NCBI GenBank assembly: GCA_900073065.1
Contig: FJOG01000025.1
Coordinates: 620,001 to 684,000, forward strand
DNA from: Phialocephala subalpina
Taxonomy: Eukaryota > Ascomycota > Leotiomycetes > Helotiales > Mollisiaceae
Reading direction: 5' to 3'
DNA length: 64,000 nt
Shown here: positions 33,556 to 44,467 of the stretch, piece after piece
Layout of the letters: each line of letters opens with the position of its first letter
Numbering within the stretch: position 1 is the first letter of the stretch
The notes under the pieces: model-generated
What the model was told of the DNA's origin: nothing
Seen by the model: only the letters and a program-made list of their open reading frames with translations
Databases searched by the model: none
Position numbers and translations under genes: made by a program

Positions 33556-35860
33556 CTTGACGGAGATATGAGGTTGTTGTGTTTGGAGTGGAGGTCGTAT
33601 GAGAGGTTTTCTTCGTGCCGTGGTGGGTGGTTGGCGTTGGTCACGACAAATCGACGAGGAATGCAAACAGCGCGAAATATCAATGAAGATATCCCATTGA
33701 ATCAGCAGCGAGTGAATGTCAGTTGACAATCACGGCCATGTCACTGTCGCGTTTGTGTTGATTCGAAGGTGGAGAGGAAGCAGATTGTCGTTTGCAATAA
33801 TGGTGACCTGATGAGTGTTGCCAAAGGGAGATGGCGTGAAGTATGGCTTCCGACGGTGCAGGATAGCGTTGAGCAGTTGAGGACCACGGCCCGGTATTTT
33901 CGCGGTATTAGACCGTGAATCGGCAGAGCAGAAAAAGGTCGAATAAATTCGACTCGTCCTGGAGCCAGAAGAAGGAGTGGAAAGGAAAGACTCGCAGGAG
34001 AAGTAACGAGAGAATCAAGGCAGGAGCCCTGAAGTCAGTATTAAGGAAGGAAGAAGTCGAAGAATACCGAGATCAAAGTCAAAGCAGCGAGAATGGAGAA
34101 CCATGGTTCGCGTCCACTGGCCAATGCTTCTCGGCGTCACTCCCTGATATGCATATGCATATCTTGATGCACAAATTTATGGAATTGGAATCCCATGAAT
34201 CCCTGCTCTTCTTTCAACCAGGGTTGGGTCAAGAGTCCAAGAGCTTACCGAAAGCTTGCACCAGCTGAGGCGAGTCAAAGTGTTTTCATTCCGTCTCTAT
34301 GTGATTGGCGACTGCAATTCTTATTTCCAATTCCTTCCCTTTTGGCACATCCATTTTCATTTCATCCGAGAATCGTTTTGCTGCACGGTTGTTGTCGACA
34401 TGTTGTCGTCATCGTCACACGATGGTCAGTCGGAAGGTGGATTAGCGTTCTTCCACAAAATACGAGGACGTACATGCAGCACGCATGCAGCGATGGAGTT
34501 CAACTCATCAACACATGCCTCGAGAAGCATCGCAGCATCTACTGTATGAAGCTTTTGCTGCACCAAACAGATTTGTCTCAATCGAATAATTCCCCCGCAA
34601 AAGCAAAAAGATTGTCCTTGAAAGTATCCCGGCTCTCCTAAGCGCAGCGACGGCACGGCCAATAAATTAATTCCTAGTCCAGAAGATCTCCTCGTCATGG
34701 CCCACAGCGTGGAAATTGCGATTTGCGAACAGCCTCAAGATCTACGCCCGACTTAGCATGGCGTTGAAAAGTGCCGCTGGGCGTGAAACGGTCGAAACGA
34801 TTCGTGGTGTTGATCGAAATCTCATAAAGAGAGCTCTCCCGTCCCTCTGCCCGAATTTCTTCTATCATCGGCGATACAAGATGAGCCTCTTGGAGCCTGC
34901 ATGTGTCATCTCGAGATACTTCGGGTATTTTCAACTTGGCCGGTTGTGGCGACGTGCACGGCTCTAATAAATCAAGGCACTTACTTATCTTTGAAGGCAG
35001 AACCGGATTTACTATGGTATGTTCTGACCGTGACATGAACCCGGTCCATGCAATGCATGTGCTTGCAGCTTCAGGCGGCGACGAGGCGGGGTGTTCGTGA
35101 TCTTGAACATAGAACGACATGATAAAGTCCGTACGCGCCGTTGAATCAGGAGGTTGTTCCGAATAACCGAGTGAAGCATTCCAGAAGGAAGCCCTTCAAA
35201 GATTGGGACAGACAGTATCATCGGTCCAGCCGCGTTCTCAATCCTATTGTTCTGATGGATGTCCTCGAGATCTCGAGATTTCCCATGTTCGCTCGAGCCA
35301 TGTGGTGCCCACGTTCATGGCCCCATGCGGGTCTTCCTCCTATCTATCTCCCTGTCGGGTTCAAAAGATGCATATGTAGCAAGCATCGTGAACTCTCCCT
35401 TATCTTTTTGATCTTCTCACGAGCTTGACCTTTGTTTTGCGAGTTTCTTCAGAAGCCCTGGAAATTTGGAAAAGGCTCAACAAATTATTTTTAGTTCAAC
35501 TGCTCGTATTGTTATTCTTGTTCCTGCAGTAGGGCTTCACGTGAAGGTCCCCTCAATGTTCACTGGCCAATGCAACGCTGTACGGTCTTCTGTGCCCCCC
35601 TCTGTGGTAGTCACGAGGGTATCTGAATGTGGGGTATTTCAGAAAAGTGGCATTCTGGTTATCTGAATCGTTGGAACTGGCCTTGGCGTTGTACCTTAAA
35701 CTCCTAGCTTCCCCTCAGCCTGGTGCCTTGCCTAAATACAGCCTCGTCTCAGTCTTACAGCTTCGCGTCAACATCATGACATTTACAATTTCATCGATTG
35801 GAGAAGCATGGCACATTATTCACTCTCTAAACACTTGACGCGCACCTACTCTTGCATATA
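33556..35860. other. Intergenic, 2.3 kb, no confident gene
   Basis: An open frame of 141 codons at 34695-35120 (minus) has no recognisable domain, signal or splice support and is not called. The palindromic ATGCATATGCAT lies near 34149. The sequence next to 33555 is presumably the WSC gene promoter. Confidence 0.4.
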
Positions 35861-36922
35861 ATGACTTTCCTTAAGTCTAGATTTCGGCTTTTCCTCATTG
35901 TTGGCATCGCAGCGCTGTTTGCGATCTTCTTAACCTCGACGAGAAGATTCCCCGCCAGCAGCCTTGCGACCCTCTCGACATCCTTCGCTGCGAAAAACAC
36001 ATCAAACTCGAACGTCCCGCAATATCACGGCTACCACTCCGCTTTCTCATTCGACGTCAACTTCAACCACGCCCCAAGATGGATGACAGATCTTCCAGAC
36101 GACTCGAGCCTGACTAGTCTTTCGATTCCAGGCACCCATGATACCATGACATCGGTCCTCTCCGGCCACACCTTTCAATGCCAAAACCAACACCTCACCA
36201 CACAACTCGAAGCTGGAATCCGATACTTTGATATCCGCGCACGCCTTCACGACGATGAGCTGCAGATTTATCACCAGGATTCCTACACGCACCACTCTTA
36301 CGCAGATGTGTTGACGGCAATGTTCGAATTCCTCGACTCGAATCCGGGAGAGACAATGATAATGCGATTGAAAGAAGAAAGCACACCCATCAATTCTACA
36401 ATCGATTTCCTCACTGCATTCAACTACTACCGACTCAATTCTTCGATCACAGCTTCTGGCTGCTCGAAGCATTTCTGGGTTCCGCCAACACCAGGTCCAA
36501 CCTCCATCCCCACACTCGGCGAACTGAGAAACAAGATCCTCATCCTCCAGAATTTTGGCGCCGAGCCTGCGGAATATGGAATAAAGTGGGAATCTCCATT
36601 GCTAGAAATTGAAGATCTATGGGAGATCCCGGATTTGAAGGCTTTGGACGAGAAGTGGGAGTTTATACAGGATAGCCTTGAAGCTGCGGGTAATAGGACT
36701 GAGCATTCTGACGGTGTACTATACCTGAGCCATCTGAGTGCTAGTGTTGGCATTTTGCCAATCGAGGCTGCTGCTGGGAATAAGAATGGGACTGTGGTCG
36801 GCATGAATGATAGGACGGGAGAGTGGTTGATGGGAGGGAATGGAGGGAATACTGGGGTGGTGATTATCGACTTTCCGGGGCAGCAGCTCGTTCAAGAGAT
36901 TCTGAAAAGGAATAAGGGTTAA
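35861..36922 (+). CDS. PI-PLC-like phosphodiesterase, membrane-anchored
   Basis: A single exon of 353 residues starts at the ATG at 35861. An N-terminal hydrophobic anchor (FRLFLIVGIAALFAIFLTSTR) is followed by a TIM-barrel PI-PLC X-type domain. SLSIPGTHDTM (His near residue 92), IRYFDIRARLHDDELQIYHQDSY (second His region near residue 137) and GETMIMRLKEE correspond to the active-site strands of bacterial-type phosphatidylinositol phospholipases C. Calcium-binding residues of eukaryotic PI-PLC are not evident. Such proteins are usually secreted or surface-bound. The product and substrate in this organism are inferred by fold only. Confidence 0.87.
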   Translation: MTFLKSRFRLFLIVGIAALFAIFLTSTRRFPASSLATLSTSFAAKNTSNSNVPQYHGYHSAFSFDVNFNHAPRWMTDLPDDSSLTSLSIPGTHDTMTSVLSGHTFQCQNQHLTTQLEAGIRYFDIRARLHDDELQIYHQDSYTHHSYADVLTAMFEFLDSNPGETMIMRLKEESTPINSTIDFLTAFNYYRLNSSITASGCSKHFWVPPTPGPTSIPTLGELRNKILILQNFGAEPAEYGIKWESPLLEIEDLWEIPDLKALDEKWEFIQDSLEAAGNRTEHSDGVLYLSHLSASVGILPIEAAAGNKNGTVVGMNDRTGEWLMGGNGGNTGVVIIDFPGQQLVQEILKRNKG

Positions 36923-37613
36923 GACATATCTCGCGACGCATAGGATGTTATCTACGAGGACCAAACCGGCCCAGAGCGCATTGGCGAGTGCTGATACTGT
37001 CCGCGATGTTGAGCGCTTCTGAGCGGAGCCCTAGAGGGTAGAGATTGCTATGAGATCTCAAAGATTCTTTTTACGGCTCAGCGGCCGTTGCCACGGATCG
37101 CAAAATCCAAGTCGAGCGGATTGGCAGATTGTCCGTCTGACAGAGGAGCAAGCACCATCGCGAATGTTTAACCGAGTCCTCGACATTGATAGAAGGAACA
37201 GTTTCAGATGAGGAAAGGACAATGAGCAGAAGTACAATTTTCGAAATGGGTTTCAATATTGCGACATGGACAATATTTTGACGAGGAAGGAACATTGAGT
37301 CCAGGGCCAATGTCCAGTATGATCTTGGACATTGGGATCGGGAGATTGTCTGGCGAACGGGGCATTGCGGCCAGCCTCAATGCCCAGGAATAGTTGGGAC
37401 AATCAGAGCAGGTCAATGTACGACGCAGCCTCGGACATTTGACTTGGGCTCATTGCACGACAGAAGTTAGAACAATCAGAATGGATTAATACCCAGCTGG
37501 GCTTCCGATATTGTACAGTCCAAATTGGTCCATACTCATCACAACAATGATCTTATCGGCACCCATCTCATCCTCACCTTCACGTCCTTTCCGCCTACTA
37601 TCCCTACCGCTCA
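36923..37613. repeat. Intergenic with degenerate GGACAWTG-type repeats
   Basis: Between about 37190 and 37460 words related to GGACATTG or GGACAATG occur roughly ten times in both orientations, with spacing of about 20-40 bases and much divergence between copies. No gene is supported. Confidence 0.5.
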
Positions 37614-38414
37614 CTACAATTTCGCCTTCGCACCATCTTCCAAACCCAGCCCCAACTCACTCGTACACAAAATCAAAGTGTCCCTCAAACTCGGCACCCT
37701 GTATTTCTGATTCACAGCCTGATAGTCCTCACTAGCAAGCATATCCGCAAAATGCCAAATACTGGGATAGTGCGCCAGAGCAACCTCATCCCATCCTGTT
37801 TTCTCATCTCCTTCCTCTATAACACTCCCCACAATCTTCGCATTCCCTCCCCTCCTCGATCCAATCGACTTCGCGAACTCGGATCCGTAGTGAAGATAGG
37901 AATCTTTCATACCGGGCTTGAAAGCTAGGAGGTTGAGCATGCTGACTGCTCCTTGGCCTTCGGCTGTTGTTGAGAAATCTTTCTCGATCCAGGAGCGCAG
38001 TTCGGGAGACATTTCTAGCCCCTGAGCGCTGTCCGATATTCTCGGCTTGTCGAGACTTCCTGTGAGTGTGGGGACGTCGCCTTTCTCGGGCTTCAACAAC
38101 CTCTTATTTTTCACCTCAAAATCGTTTAGAAGCCTCGATGGCACACCAGCTTGAATGCTCCATTGATGAGCTATCAAATCTTTGAATGCCGAAGGCAGAG
38201 GTGTGGTTGACGGTGTTGATAAAATGAGGAGGATGTCCCAGTGGATGTTCTTGGCGAGGAGAGGAACGGTGGAGAGCGTGGTGGGGAGGATTATCCAGCG
38301 GATTACTCGGGATGTGACTATGGGTTTGAGATCTGAAGCTTGGAGAGTCTTAACAAATGTAGGGATTGAGGTCGAAGGGCTCAGGGAGAGGAGGTTTATG
38401 GTACAGATTGGCAT
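37614..38414 (-). CDS. Conserved fungal hypothetical protein, possible dimeric alpha/beta-barrel
   Basis: A single exon of 266 residues starts MPICTINLLSLSP. The layout suggests two related halves, each beginning with a hydrophobic strand (WDILLILSTPS and AVSMLNLLAFKPG), and the second half has KDSYLHYGSEFAKSIGSRRGGNAKIVG...WDEVALAHYPSIWHFADMLASEDYQAVNQKYRVPSLRDTLILCTSEL. This pattern resembles the DUF1330/ABM ferredoxin-like family. No catalytic residues can be assigned. Confidence 0.65.
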   Translation of the reverse strand: MPICTINLLSLSPSTSIPTFVKTLQASDLKPIVTSRVIRWIILPTTLSTVPLLAKNIHWDILLILSTPSTTPLPSAFKDLIAHQWSIQAGVPSRLLNDFEVKNKRLLKPEKGDVPTLTGSLDKPRISDSAQGLEMSPELRSWIEKDFSTTAEGQGAVSMLNLLAFKPGMKDSYLHYGSEFAKSIGSRRGGNAKIVGSVIEEGDEKTGWDEVALAHYPSIWHFADMLASEDYQAVNQKYRVPSLRDTLILCTSELGLGLEDGAKAKL

Positions 38415-39233
38415 CTTCGAGGTTAGAGTGGTGAGATGAGGGGTAAAGAGGATGAGTAGAAATGCGGATTTGTGAACGATGTCTTGATGAACTTTTTCAG
38501 AGACGATTTTCTATTGAAGTACGAACAAGAGCAACGAATTCTTGAAGTCAAAAGATTGATACAGTTGTGAAAGTCAGGCTGCATCCCACTGGGACGGAAG
38601 ACGGGTCGATGCTGAAGCTACCCCGGTTACCCCACAATGTTGATATGTCATCACTAGCCGAGGCTTTTCATCGACAAGATGAATGGGAATTGACAAAATA
38701 ATTTACAAAGTTCAGCAGGAGCAGCGCCCACAGCTACGAATGCTTCAACAGAAGCCTTCAAGTGAAGACTGTCTCAGATCCAAATCATTTTCGCGAAAAT
38801 GTCTTCACATCATTTTATTTCTGTCTTGGTGGCGGCTGTCACTATAGCAACCTACCGCGAACGCCTCATCAACAACCCGAGCGTTTTGACCCTTGAAGAC
38901 ATTCCCCTCTTTCTCCGTGATTCGTTGGCTCACCCTGCACAGATCTTGGAAGTGGACCTCTAAGTGGCGCGTGTTTACCAGGTGCCAAAGATCCAGAGGT
39001 CTCGTTTATGGCCACGACGTCCCTTGCTCCTCTCTCTGTGAAGATCTCGAGGACACTGAGCATTGTCAATAACGAACAGGATTGAGTCTTGAGAGAGACT
39101 TGAGAGTGTTTGTGCTCTTCGGGTCCAGGATTGAATACTGACAGGACAGCACGAGGAGGATGTGAGCACGTACAAAGCGGCCGATCTCCTTCCTATATAT
39201 CATCGTCTTAATATCAGAATTCGACAACTCATC
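38415..39233. other. Intergenic, divergent promoter region
   Basis: It separates the divergently transcribed hypothetical gene and Kelch gene. Nothing else is recognised. Confidence 0.4.
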
Positions 39234-42200
39234 ATGAAGAGCCACGTCAGTGCTCTCTGCACTTTGCCCCTCCTGCTCGTCGGAGTATTTTGCCAATCAC
39301 TGCCATACCACCCCACGACGATACTCTCCTCGAATAGCGACGACATTGCATATGCATTCCTGCCAGTATCCAGTTCGACCTCATCGCAGTTTGTGTCACT
39401 CAACATATCGTCGACTCTGCACCTCTCGAACTTTACACTCGAAACGATAACGCCAGGTCTACTATTTTTCACCAGTGGAGATGCATACATACCATCCATA
39501 TCCTCAGAAGGAGCGATATCCGTATACACTGGATCCTGCAATACGAGTACCAGCCCAGCACTATGGAGATTCACACCCTCGAACACAAGCAGCGTTGGAA
39601 ATGGCACATGGGCACAGGAAGTCACAAATACCGCTGGCGATGTGACAATAGCAGATCTGCCAGGAGCAGACTATCTCGCAGGGGGATTCAGCTTTTCTAC
39701 AATAGTCAACGCCAATGCATCCCTCACCAAGATATACCTTTTTGGCGGCATGTGCCCGACAACCTACGCTACATCGTCGACATGGCAATCTGCAGCATCG
39801 TACTCGAATGATATGCTACGGCTTGCACCGAGCAGCTCCTCTGCGACAACGACCACATACACACTCGATGTAACTTCAAGCAGAGGACCGCCAATTGCTG
39901 AGGCAGGATTCACAATCACTGGACTAACACCGACCTACTCGAATGCGTCTGGGATATTGACACAAGAGCGGAGCTATGTGCTGGTAGGAGGACATACACA
40001 AACTGCGTTCATAAACATGAGCCAAGTTGCAGTCTGGAGTCTGCCAGAGGAGGCATGGAGTTTTGTGACTGTAGATTCTCCATCTACGTCCAACGCGAAC
40101 ACAGAGCTAGCTATCAAAAGCACAGTCACTTCTGTTGACAGCAGATCTGGACATACTGCAGTTTTGAGCGAAGATGGCGGGAGCATTATTGTGTATGGAG
40201 GCTGGGTTGGGGATCTCACTCAAGCTGCGGACCCGCAACTCGCGGTCTTGAAGCTTGGTACAGGATATGGAGGGACTGGAGATTGGCAGTGGTCGATACC
40301 TTCGAAACAACCTTCAGGAAATGGTATATACGGACATGGAGCTGTCATGCTACCAGGGAATGTCATGATGGTGCTCGGAGGATATAACATTTCTTCGTCC
40401 GCAAATTCGAAACGAGCAACGACATCAGGCCAAGCAATGTTCTTCAATGCTACTAGCATGGAGTGGATCTCGGATTACACTAATCCTTCGTACGTCGCTG
40501 CACAGGCAAGCGAGTCCGCGAGTGCCGCAGCCGCAGCGTCAAAGAAATCGAACTCGACCAAAATCGGACTCGGAGTTGGTCTTGGAGTCGGATTTGTTGT
40601 AGTAATCATTACCATACTGCTCTGCTTCTTCTGCTTCCGCCGTTCAAGGAAGCGACGAGAGGCCAGAGAGGAAGGCCTTGGTCATGTCGACGCCGGATCA
40701 AGAAGCTTCTACCATACCCCAAATGGGGAAATGGTCCAGAGAGGAGGGTTTCCCCGGTCGAACGGACGATGGAACAGCAATGGAGCAGTAGTAGACAGTC
40801 GCCCTGTATATGACTCCAATAGCGCTGTAGCTGGCTACGAGAGCTTGCATAATCTGGGAGATATTGGTGCTGTGCCTCCACCTCCACGACAGATAACCCG
40901 GAAGCCAGTACATACCCGGAACAACGCACGAGGTGCTTACGGAGCCGCTCCAACGTCTCATGAATACAACTCGAACGGCCTCGGACCATCAATCGTCTTC
41001 GGGAGGGGCAACAATCTCGGTACAGCTGGTGCTATCCATCCAATATATGAAGCGGATGAAGATGGCAATTCAATAATTGGGGACGACATCGGTGTAGCAA
41101 TTGGAGAGCCATCATTCGCTCCAAGCAGCTCAAGACAAAATCGCTACTCAGATCCGTTCCGAGATCCTCCTCCAAGCATCATTACCTCGAATATTCGACG
41201 GGAAAACAGTCTGACATCAGAAGCTGAAAGTCCTGCGGAGTCGCGGCAACGAGAGATTCAGGAATGGGTCTCAGACTGGGCAGCGGCAGATGTTCTTCTC
41301 AACTCTCAGATCCGCCACTCACAAGCTGGTCGTGTTTCACCCACTCGACGAGCACAGCTCATTGCAGTTAGCCAGGTGACTGCACAGTCTGTATCCGGTG
41401 AGGAAGATAGCGGACGTACGGAGAGCAACCTCAGTGAGCGCACAGATCGAAGCGTAGCTATCTCAGCCATGAGCATCTCACGATCAGGATCAAGCTCGCA
41501 GGGACGATCGAGAGCAAATTCCCTACGTGGCCTTGTATCAGGCTTGAATCCTTTCGGATCGAGTACGCATGTTGCATCCACCACTGGGCCGAGTACAACT
41601 TTAAGCCCAGTCTTTGATGGACCGGGACCTCATGGGCCGAGTTATCGACCACCAGGAAGTGCTGGAAGCCAATCATCCAAGAGCTTCAACACAGCACGTA
41701 CAAGCTTTCCCGCTCTGCAGGCAGAGGGAGAAAGCCTCTTGCCTAGGCCAGAGGACGATATTTCAGCCGGTGAATACTCGCCAACTCGATCCTTTACACA
41801 AGCAGATGATCCCGGAAGTCCATCAAAGTCAAAACCAATGGGACTTCGAGGAGGTCGAGCAAGCTGGCTCGGTAGTCTACGACGAGTATTCGCCAGTGAC
41901 TCTCCGACAGGAGCCTCAAGCCCAGAACACAGCTACAGCAGCCGAGAAAACAGCCCTGTCCGCTACGACTACGCAACCTCCAGCGGCGGCCGAGAACCCC
42001 GACGAACGGTCTCCGCAGGTGCCACTCTCTGGCGTCGCAAACAAGGAAAATCAGACTGGGAAGACAGCGCCAACAATTCCGTCGAAGCCTCTCGCTCCAA
42101 CACATTCACAGGCGAACTATCCAGTCCTGGCATGAGAGGAGGAGCTTTTGACCAAGACGATTACGATGAATGGGACATTGAGCGCGCGGTTGAGAATCGG

Positions 42201-42629
42201 GTTGTTCAAGTTATGTTTACGGTTCCAAAGGAGAAGTTGAGGGTGGTGAATCATGACTTTAGTGATTCGAAGAGTGAGGCGAGTACGACGCCGAGTGGGA
42301 GCTTGAAGAGTAAGAAGGGAAGTGGGAAAGGGAGTTTGAAGGATTTGGTTATGCCGCCGCCACCGTTGATGCCGGCGGCGGTCGTTGAGCCGCTTTTGGA
42401 GGATAAGGAGGAGGAGAGGAATGCTGAGCGTGAGGAGGCGGATAATGTGGATCAGAAATTGAAAGGGAAAGAAGTTGAGATGGGTCCAAGTCAAGCTCTC
42501 ACTCCTTCCCGGAAAGAGCCAGATCGTGAATCGAGTCGGACGCCGAGTCCAATGAGGAAAGGGAAAGGAAGAGTAGGGGAAATCATTGACCTACTGGAGC
42601 AAAGAAACAGTCCCAGCCCCGAGCACTGA
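39234..42629 (+). CDS. Kelch-repeat type I membrane protein
   Basis: A single exon of about 1131 residues from the ATG at 39234. MKSHVSALCTLPLLLVGVFCQS is a signal peptide. Residues about 30-430 form a Kelch-type beta-propeller, with repeated motifs such as KIYLFGGMCP, SYVLVGGHTQ, SIIVYGGWVG and VMMVLGGYN, and many N-glycosylation sites. A transmembrane helix (IGLGVGLGVGFVVVIITILLCFFCF, about 442-466) is followed by basic residues and a cytoplasmic tail of about 660 residues that is mostly disordered, Ser/Pro/Arg-rich and poorly conserved in appearance. An in-frame extension upstream to 39162 is less likely because it would bury the signal peptide. Such proteins occur widely in Pezizomycotina; a cell-surface or polarity role is only an inference. 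Confidence 0.85.
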   Translation: MKSHVSALCTLPLLLVGVFCQSLPYHPTTILSSNSDDIAYAFLPVSSSTSSQFVSLNISSTLHLSNFTLETITPGLLFFTSGDAYIPSISSEGAISVYTGSCNTSTSPALWRFTPSNTSSVGNGTWAQEVTNTAGDVTIADLPGADYLAGGFSFSTIVNANASLTKIYLFGGMCPTTYATSSTWQSAASYSNDMLRLAPSSSSATTTTYTLDVTSSRGPPIAEAGFTITGLTPTYSNASGILTQERSYVLVGGHTQTAFINMSQVAVWSLPEEAWSFVTVDSPSTSNANTELAIKSTVTSVDSRSGHTAVLSEDGGSIIVYGGWVGDLTQAADPQLAVLKLGTGYGGTGDWQWSIPSKQPSGNGIYGHGAVMLPGNVMMVLGGYNISSSANSKRATTSGQAMFFNATSMEWISDYTNPSYVAAQASESASAAAAASKKSNSTKIGLGVGLGVGFVVVIITILLCFFCFRRSRKRREAREEGLGHVDAGSRSFYHTPNGEMVQRGGFPRSNGRWNSNGAVVDSRPVYDSNSAVAGYESLHNLGDIGAVPPPPRQITRKPVHTRNNARGAYGAAPTSHEYNSNGLGPSIVFGRGNNLGTAGAIHPIYEADEDGNSIIGDDIGVAIGEPSFAPSSSRQNRYSDPFRDPPPSIITSNIRRENSLTSEAESPAESRQREIQEWVSDWAAADVLLNSQIRHSQAGRVSPTRRAQLIAVSQVTAQSVSGEEDSGRTESNLSERTDRSVAISAMSISRSGSSSQGRSRANSLRGLVSGLNPFGSSTHVASTTGPSTTLSPVFDGPGPHGPSYRPPGSAGSQSSKSFNTARTSFPALQAEGESLLPRPEDDISAGEYSPTRSFTQADDPGSPSKSKPMGLRGGRASWLGSLRRVFASDSPTGASSPEHSYSSRENSPVRYDYATSSGGREPRRTVSAGATLWRRKQGKSDWEDSANNSVEASRSNTFTGELSSPGMRGGAFDQDDYDEWDIERAVENRVVQVMFTVPKEKLRVVNHDFSDSKSEASTTPSGSLKSKKGSGKGSLKDLVMPPPPLMPAAVVEPLLEDKEEERNAEREEADNVDQKLKGKEVEMGPSQALTPSRKEPDRESSRTPSPMRKGKGRVGEIIDLLEQRNSPSPEH

Positions 42630-44467
42630 TGCTGTCGTTCCGATATTTGTCATTTGGTGTCTGCGTTGCTTTTGGTCTTGGGGGAAGCGAGCATGCGTCA
42701 GGTTCGGCATGTGATAGGAGGAGATGGCTATGGCGTTTGTTTGCTTGCTTTGGATATATGGATATGTGGATATATAGTGTATGGTTTCGATGCGATATTA
42801 AGCGTTGGCGAGTGAATCTAGCTGGCTCTATCAGGAGTGGCTAGCCAGAGGGCTGAAAAGCATTGTGGATTTTATGAGGTGGGAGGTAGAAAACGTAGAT
42901 AGATGTCGTTCGCTTCTTGTATGTAGTTGCGCGGATATGTTTATGAAGGTATTGAGATCTTAACAAGCCCTGTTCTAACAGTGTAGTTGCGATTGGGTGA
43001 GCCTACTAAGTGGTAGGAAACTTTGATGTTATGACCAGGAACATCGGCGGATGTGGTGGTGTTTGCGTCTAGTTTTCAGGCAGAGATGATTGATTTCTAT
43101 TCATACTTCGTGAATCCTAAAGCAAGGAACCACAATCTGGTAAGCAGAAGGCTTTGCTCATTCAAAACCAAGTATGCCAATCCTAATCCTGCCGAATGTA
43201 GATGACACTTGAACTCATCGAAGGCCAGACACTTTCCAGGTCAGATTCGAAAAGACCTAGACAGATATTTCTTTAGTTGCTGATTGCAAAGGGTGGAAGT
43301 AAATATAGGAACCTTTCGTCTTTATGTCGGATGATAATTCATGGATCAGTGGTCAACTGCGGTGAATCGATATGGCGCTAGCGTCGTGGAAGCGAGGTCG
43401 AGAGAACGACCGAAGGACCTCCTCTCACGCAAACAGTACTTTCCAATAATTCCATCAACTACCCTTTCTTGGTATCCACGAACCTTGAACGTGCGAGCAC
43501 TACCCGGACTTTACAATATCTTCATACTTGCGCAAGTATCTGCCGGTCTTTCAGAAACGTACCATGAGTCTCAATCCTGGGTATTTGGCAATGGCACGTG
43601 CGCCGTGAAAGGAGAAGCAAGGTTGGAAGCAAAAGTCGGTATTGTTGTGAGAATTTTCTGCCTTTGAGAATAACGATTGTTTCGTGGGACAATTACACCT
43701 TTTCTTTCCTCCGACCCAAGACGTGTTTTCCTAATGTGACGTGGTCTTCACGCAGTGCTGCCCAGGTTACCTCCCGATGTGCAGAGTAACGACACCAAAG
43801 AGCAGTTAATTGTCCGACAATGTCTCGGACGTCGGAAAGCAAGATAGAGCCGAATCTCGAGTAATCCTCGGCGAGAGCCTTGCAATATTACCGTGATTAT
43901 ATTTGACTGCTCGGCTATTATGTTCGCTTGGTGTTCCTGGCATTCTAGGCACTTTAGTGTGTGTCACTTTTTGGCAACACTGCGAGGTCACCTCCTACTG
44001 TGATCACATAAAATACTAGACCCCAAGATATCAAACCTGTCTTCATCTACTTCAATACGATTCTACAAGACTTGTTTCATGAGCAACTTAACCTTTGATC
44101 TGTGTGGAGGTGTATAAGAAGCATCAGATGTTGCAGCAACAATAACCTCAATGGTCTCTGTTCTTCGGGGCTCTACGCCCGTAATTTCAGCGCTTTCAAA
44201 GCCTTGAAACGCTATTCTTCCAGGCGTTCAATCACTAAACTTTCAGTGCATTCAACCAGGGATGTTTCGTGCTAGCTCTAGACGTCTCAAAGGCCTATCA
44301 TAGGGTCGCTTGTGGCGTCCTTCAGGGGCTTATGCACCGAGGATACAGTACCGGGCCAACAGTTGGGGCTTGGCACCTGCACTCATCATCTCGTTACGAC
44401 ATCCATCGCAGTGAAAACACATCGCAACTCCCCAATCTTCCTTCAGTGTACTGCATCAGGTTTCAAA
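42630..44467. other. Intergenic, 1.8 kb, no gene seen
   Basis: No domain is recognised. GGGACAAT- and TGTCCGACAATGTC-type words occur at about 43686 and 43811, similar to those at 31.4 kb and 37.3 kb. The end presumably contains the HET gene promoter. Confidence 0.4.

Noticed and set aside
34695..35120. 141-codon frame on the minus strand
   Set aside because: No recognisable domain, no signal peptide or membrane segment, and no splice partners; likely chance.
41614..42135. 173-codon frame inside the Kelch gene
   Set aside because: It is a shadow of the long disordered tail in another frame.
43341..43667. 108-codon plus-strand frame between the Kelch and HET genes
   Set aside because: No domain or signal, and codon content looks non-coding.
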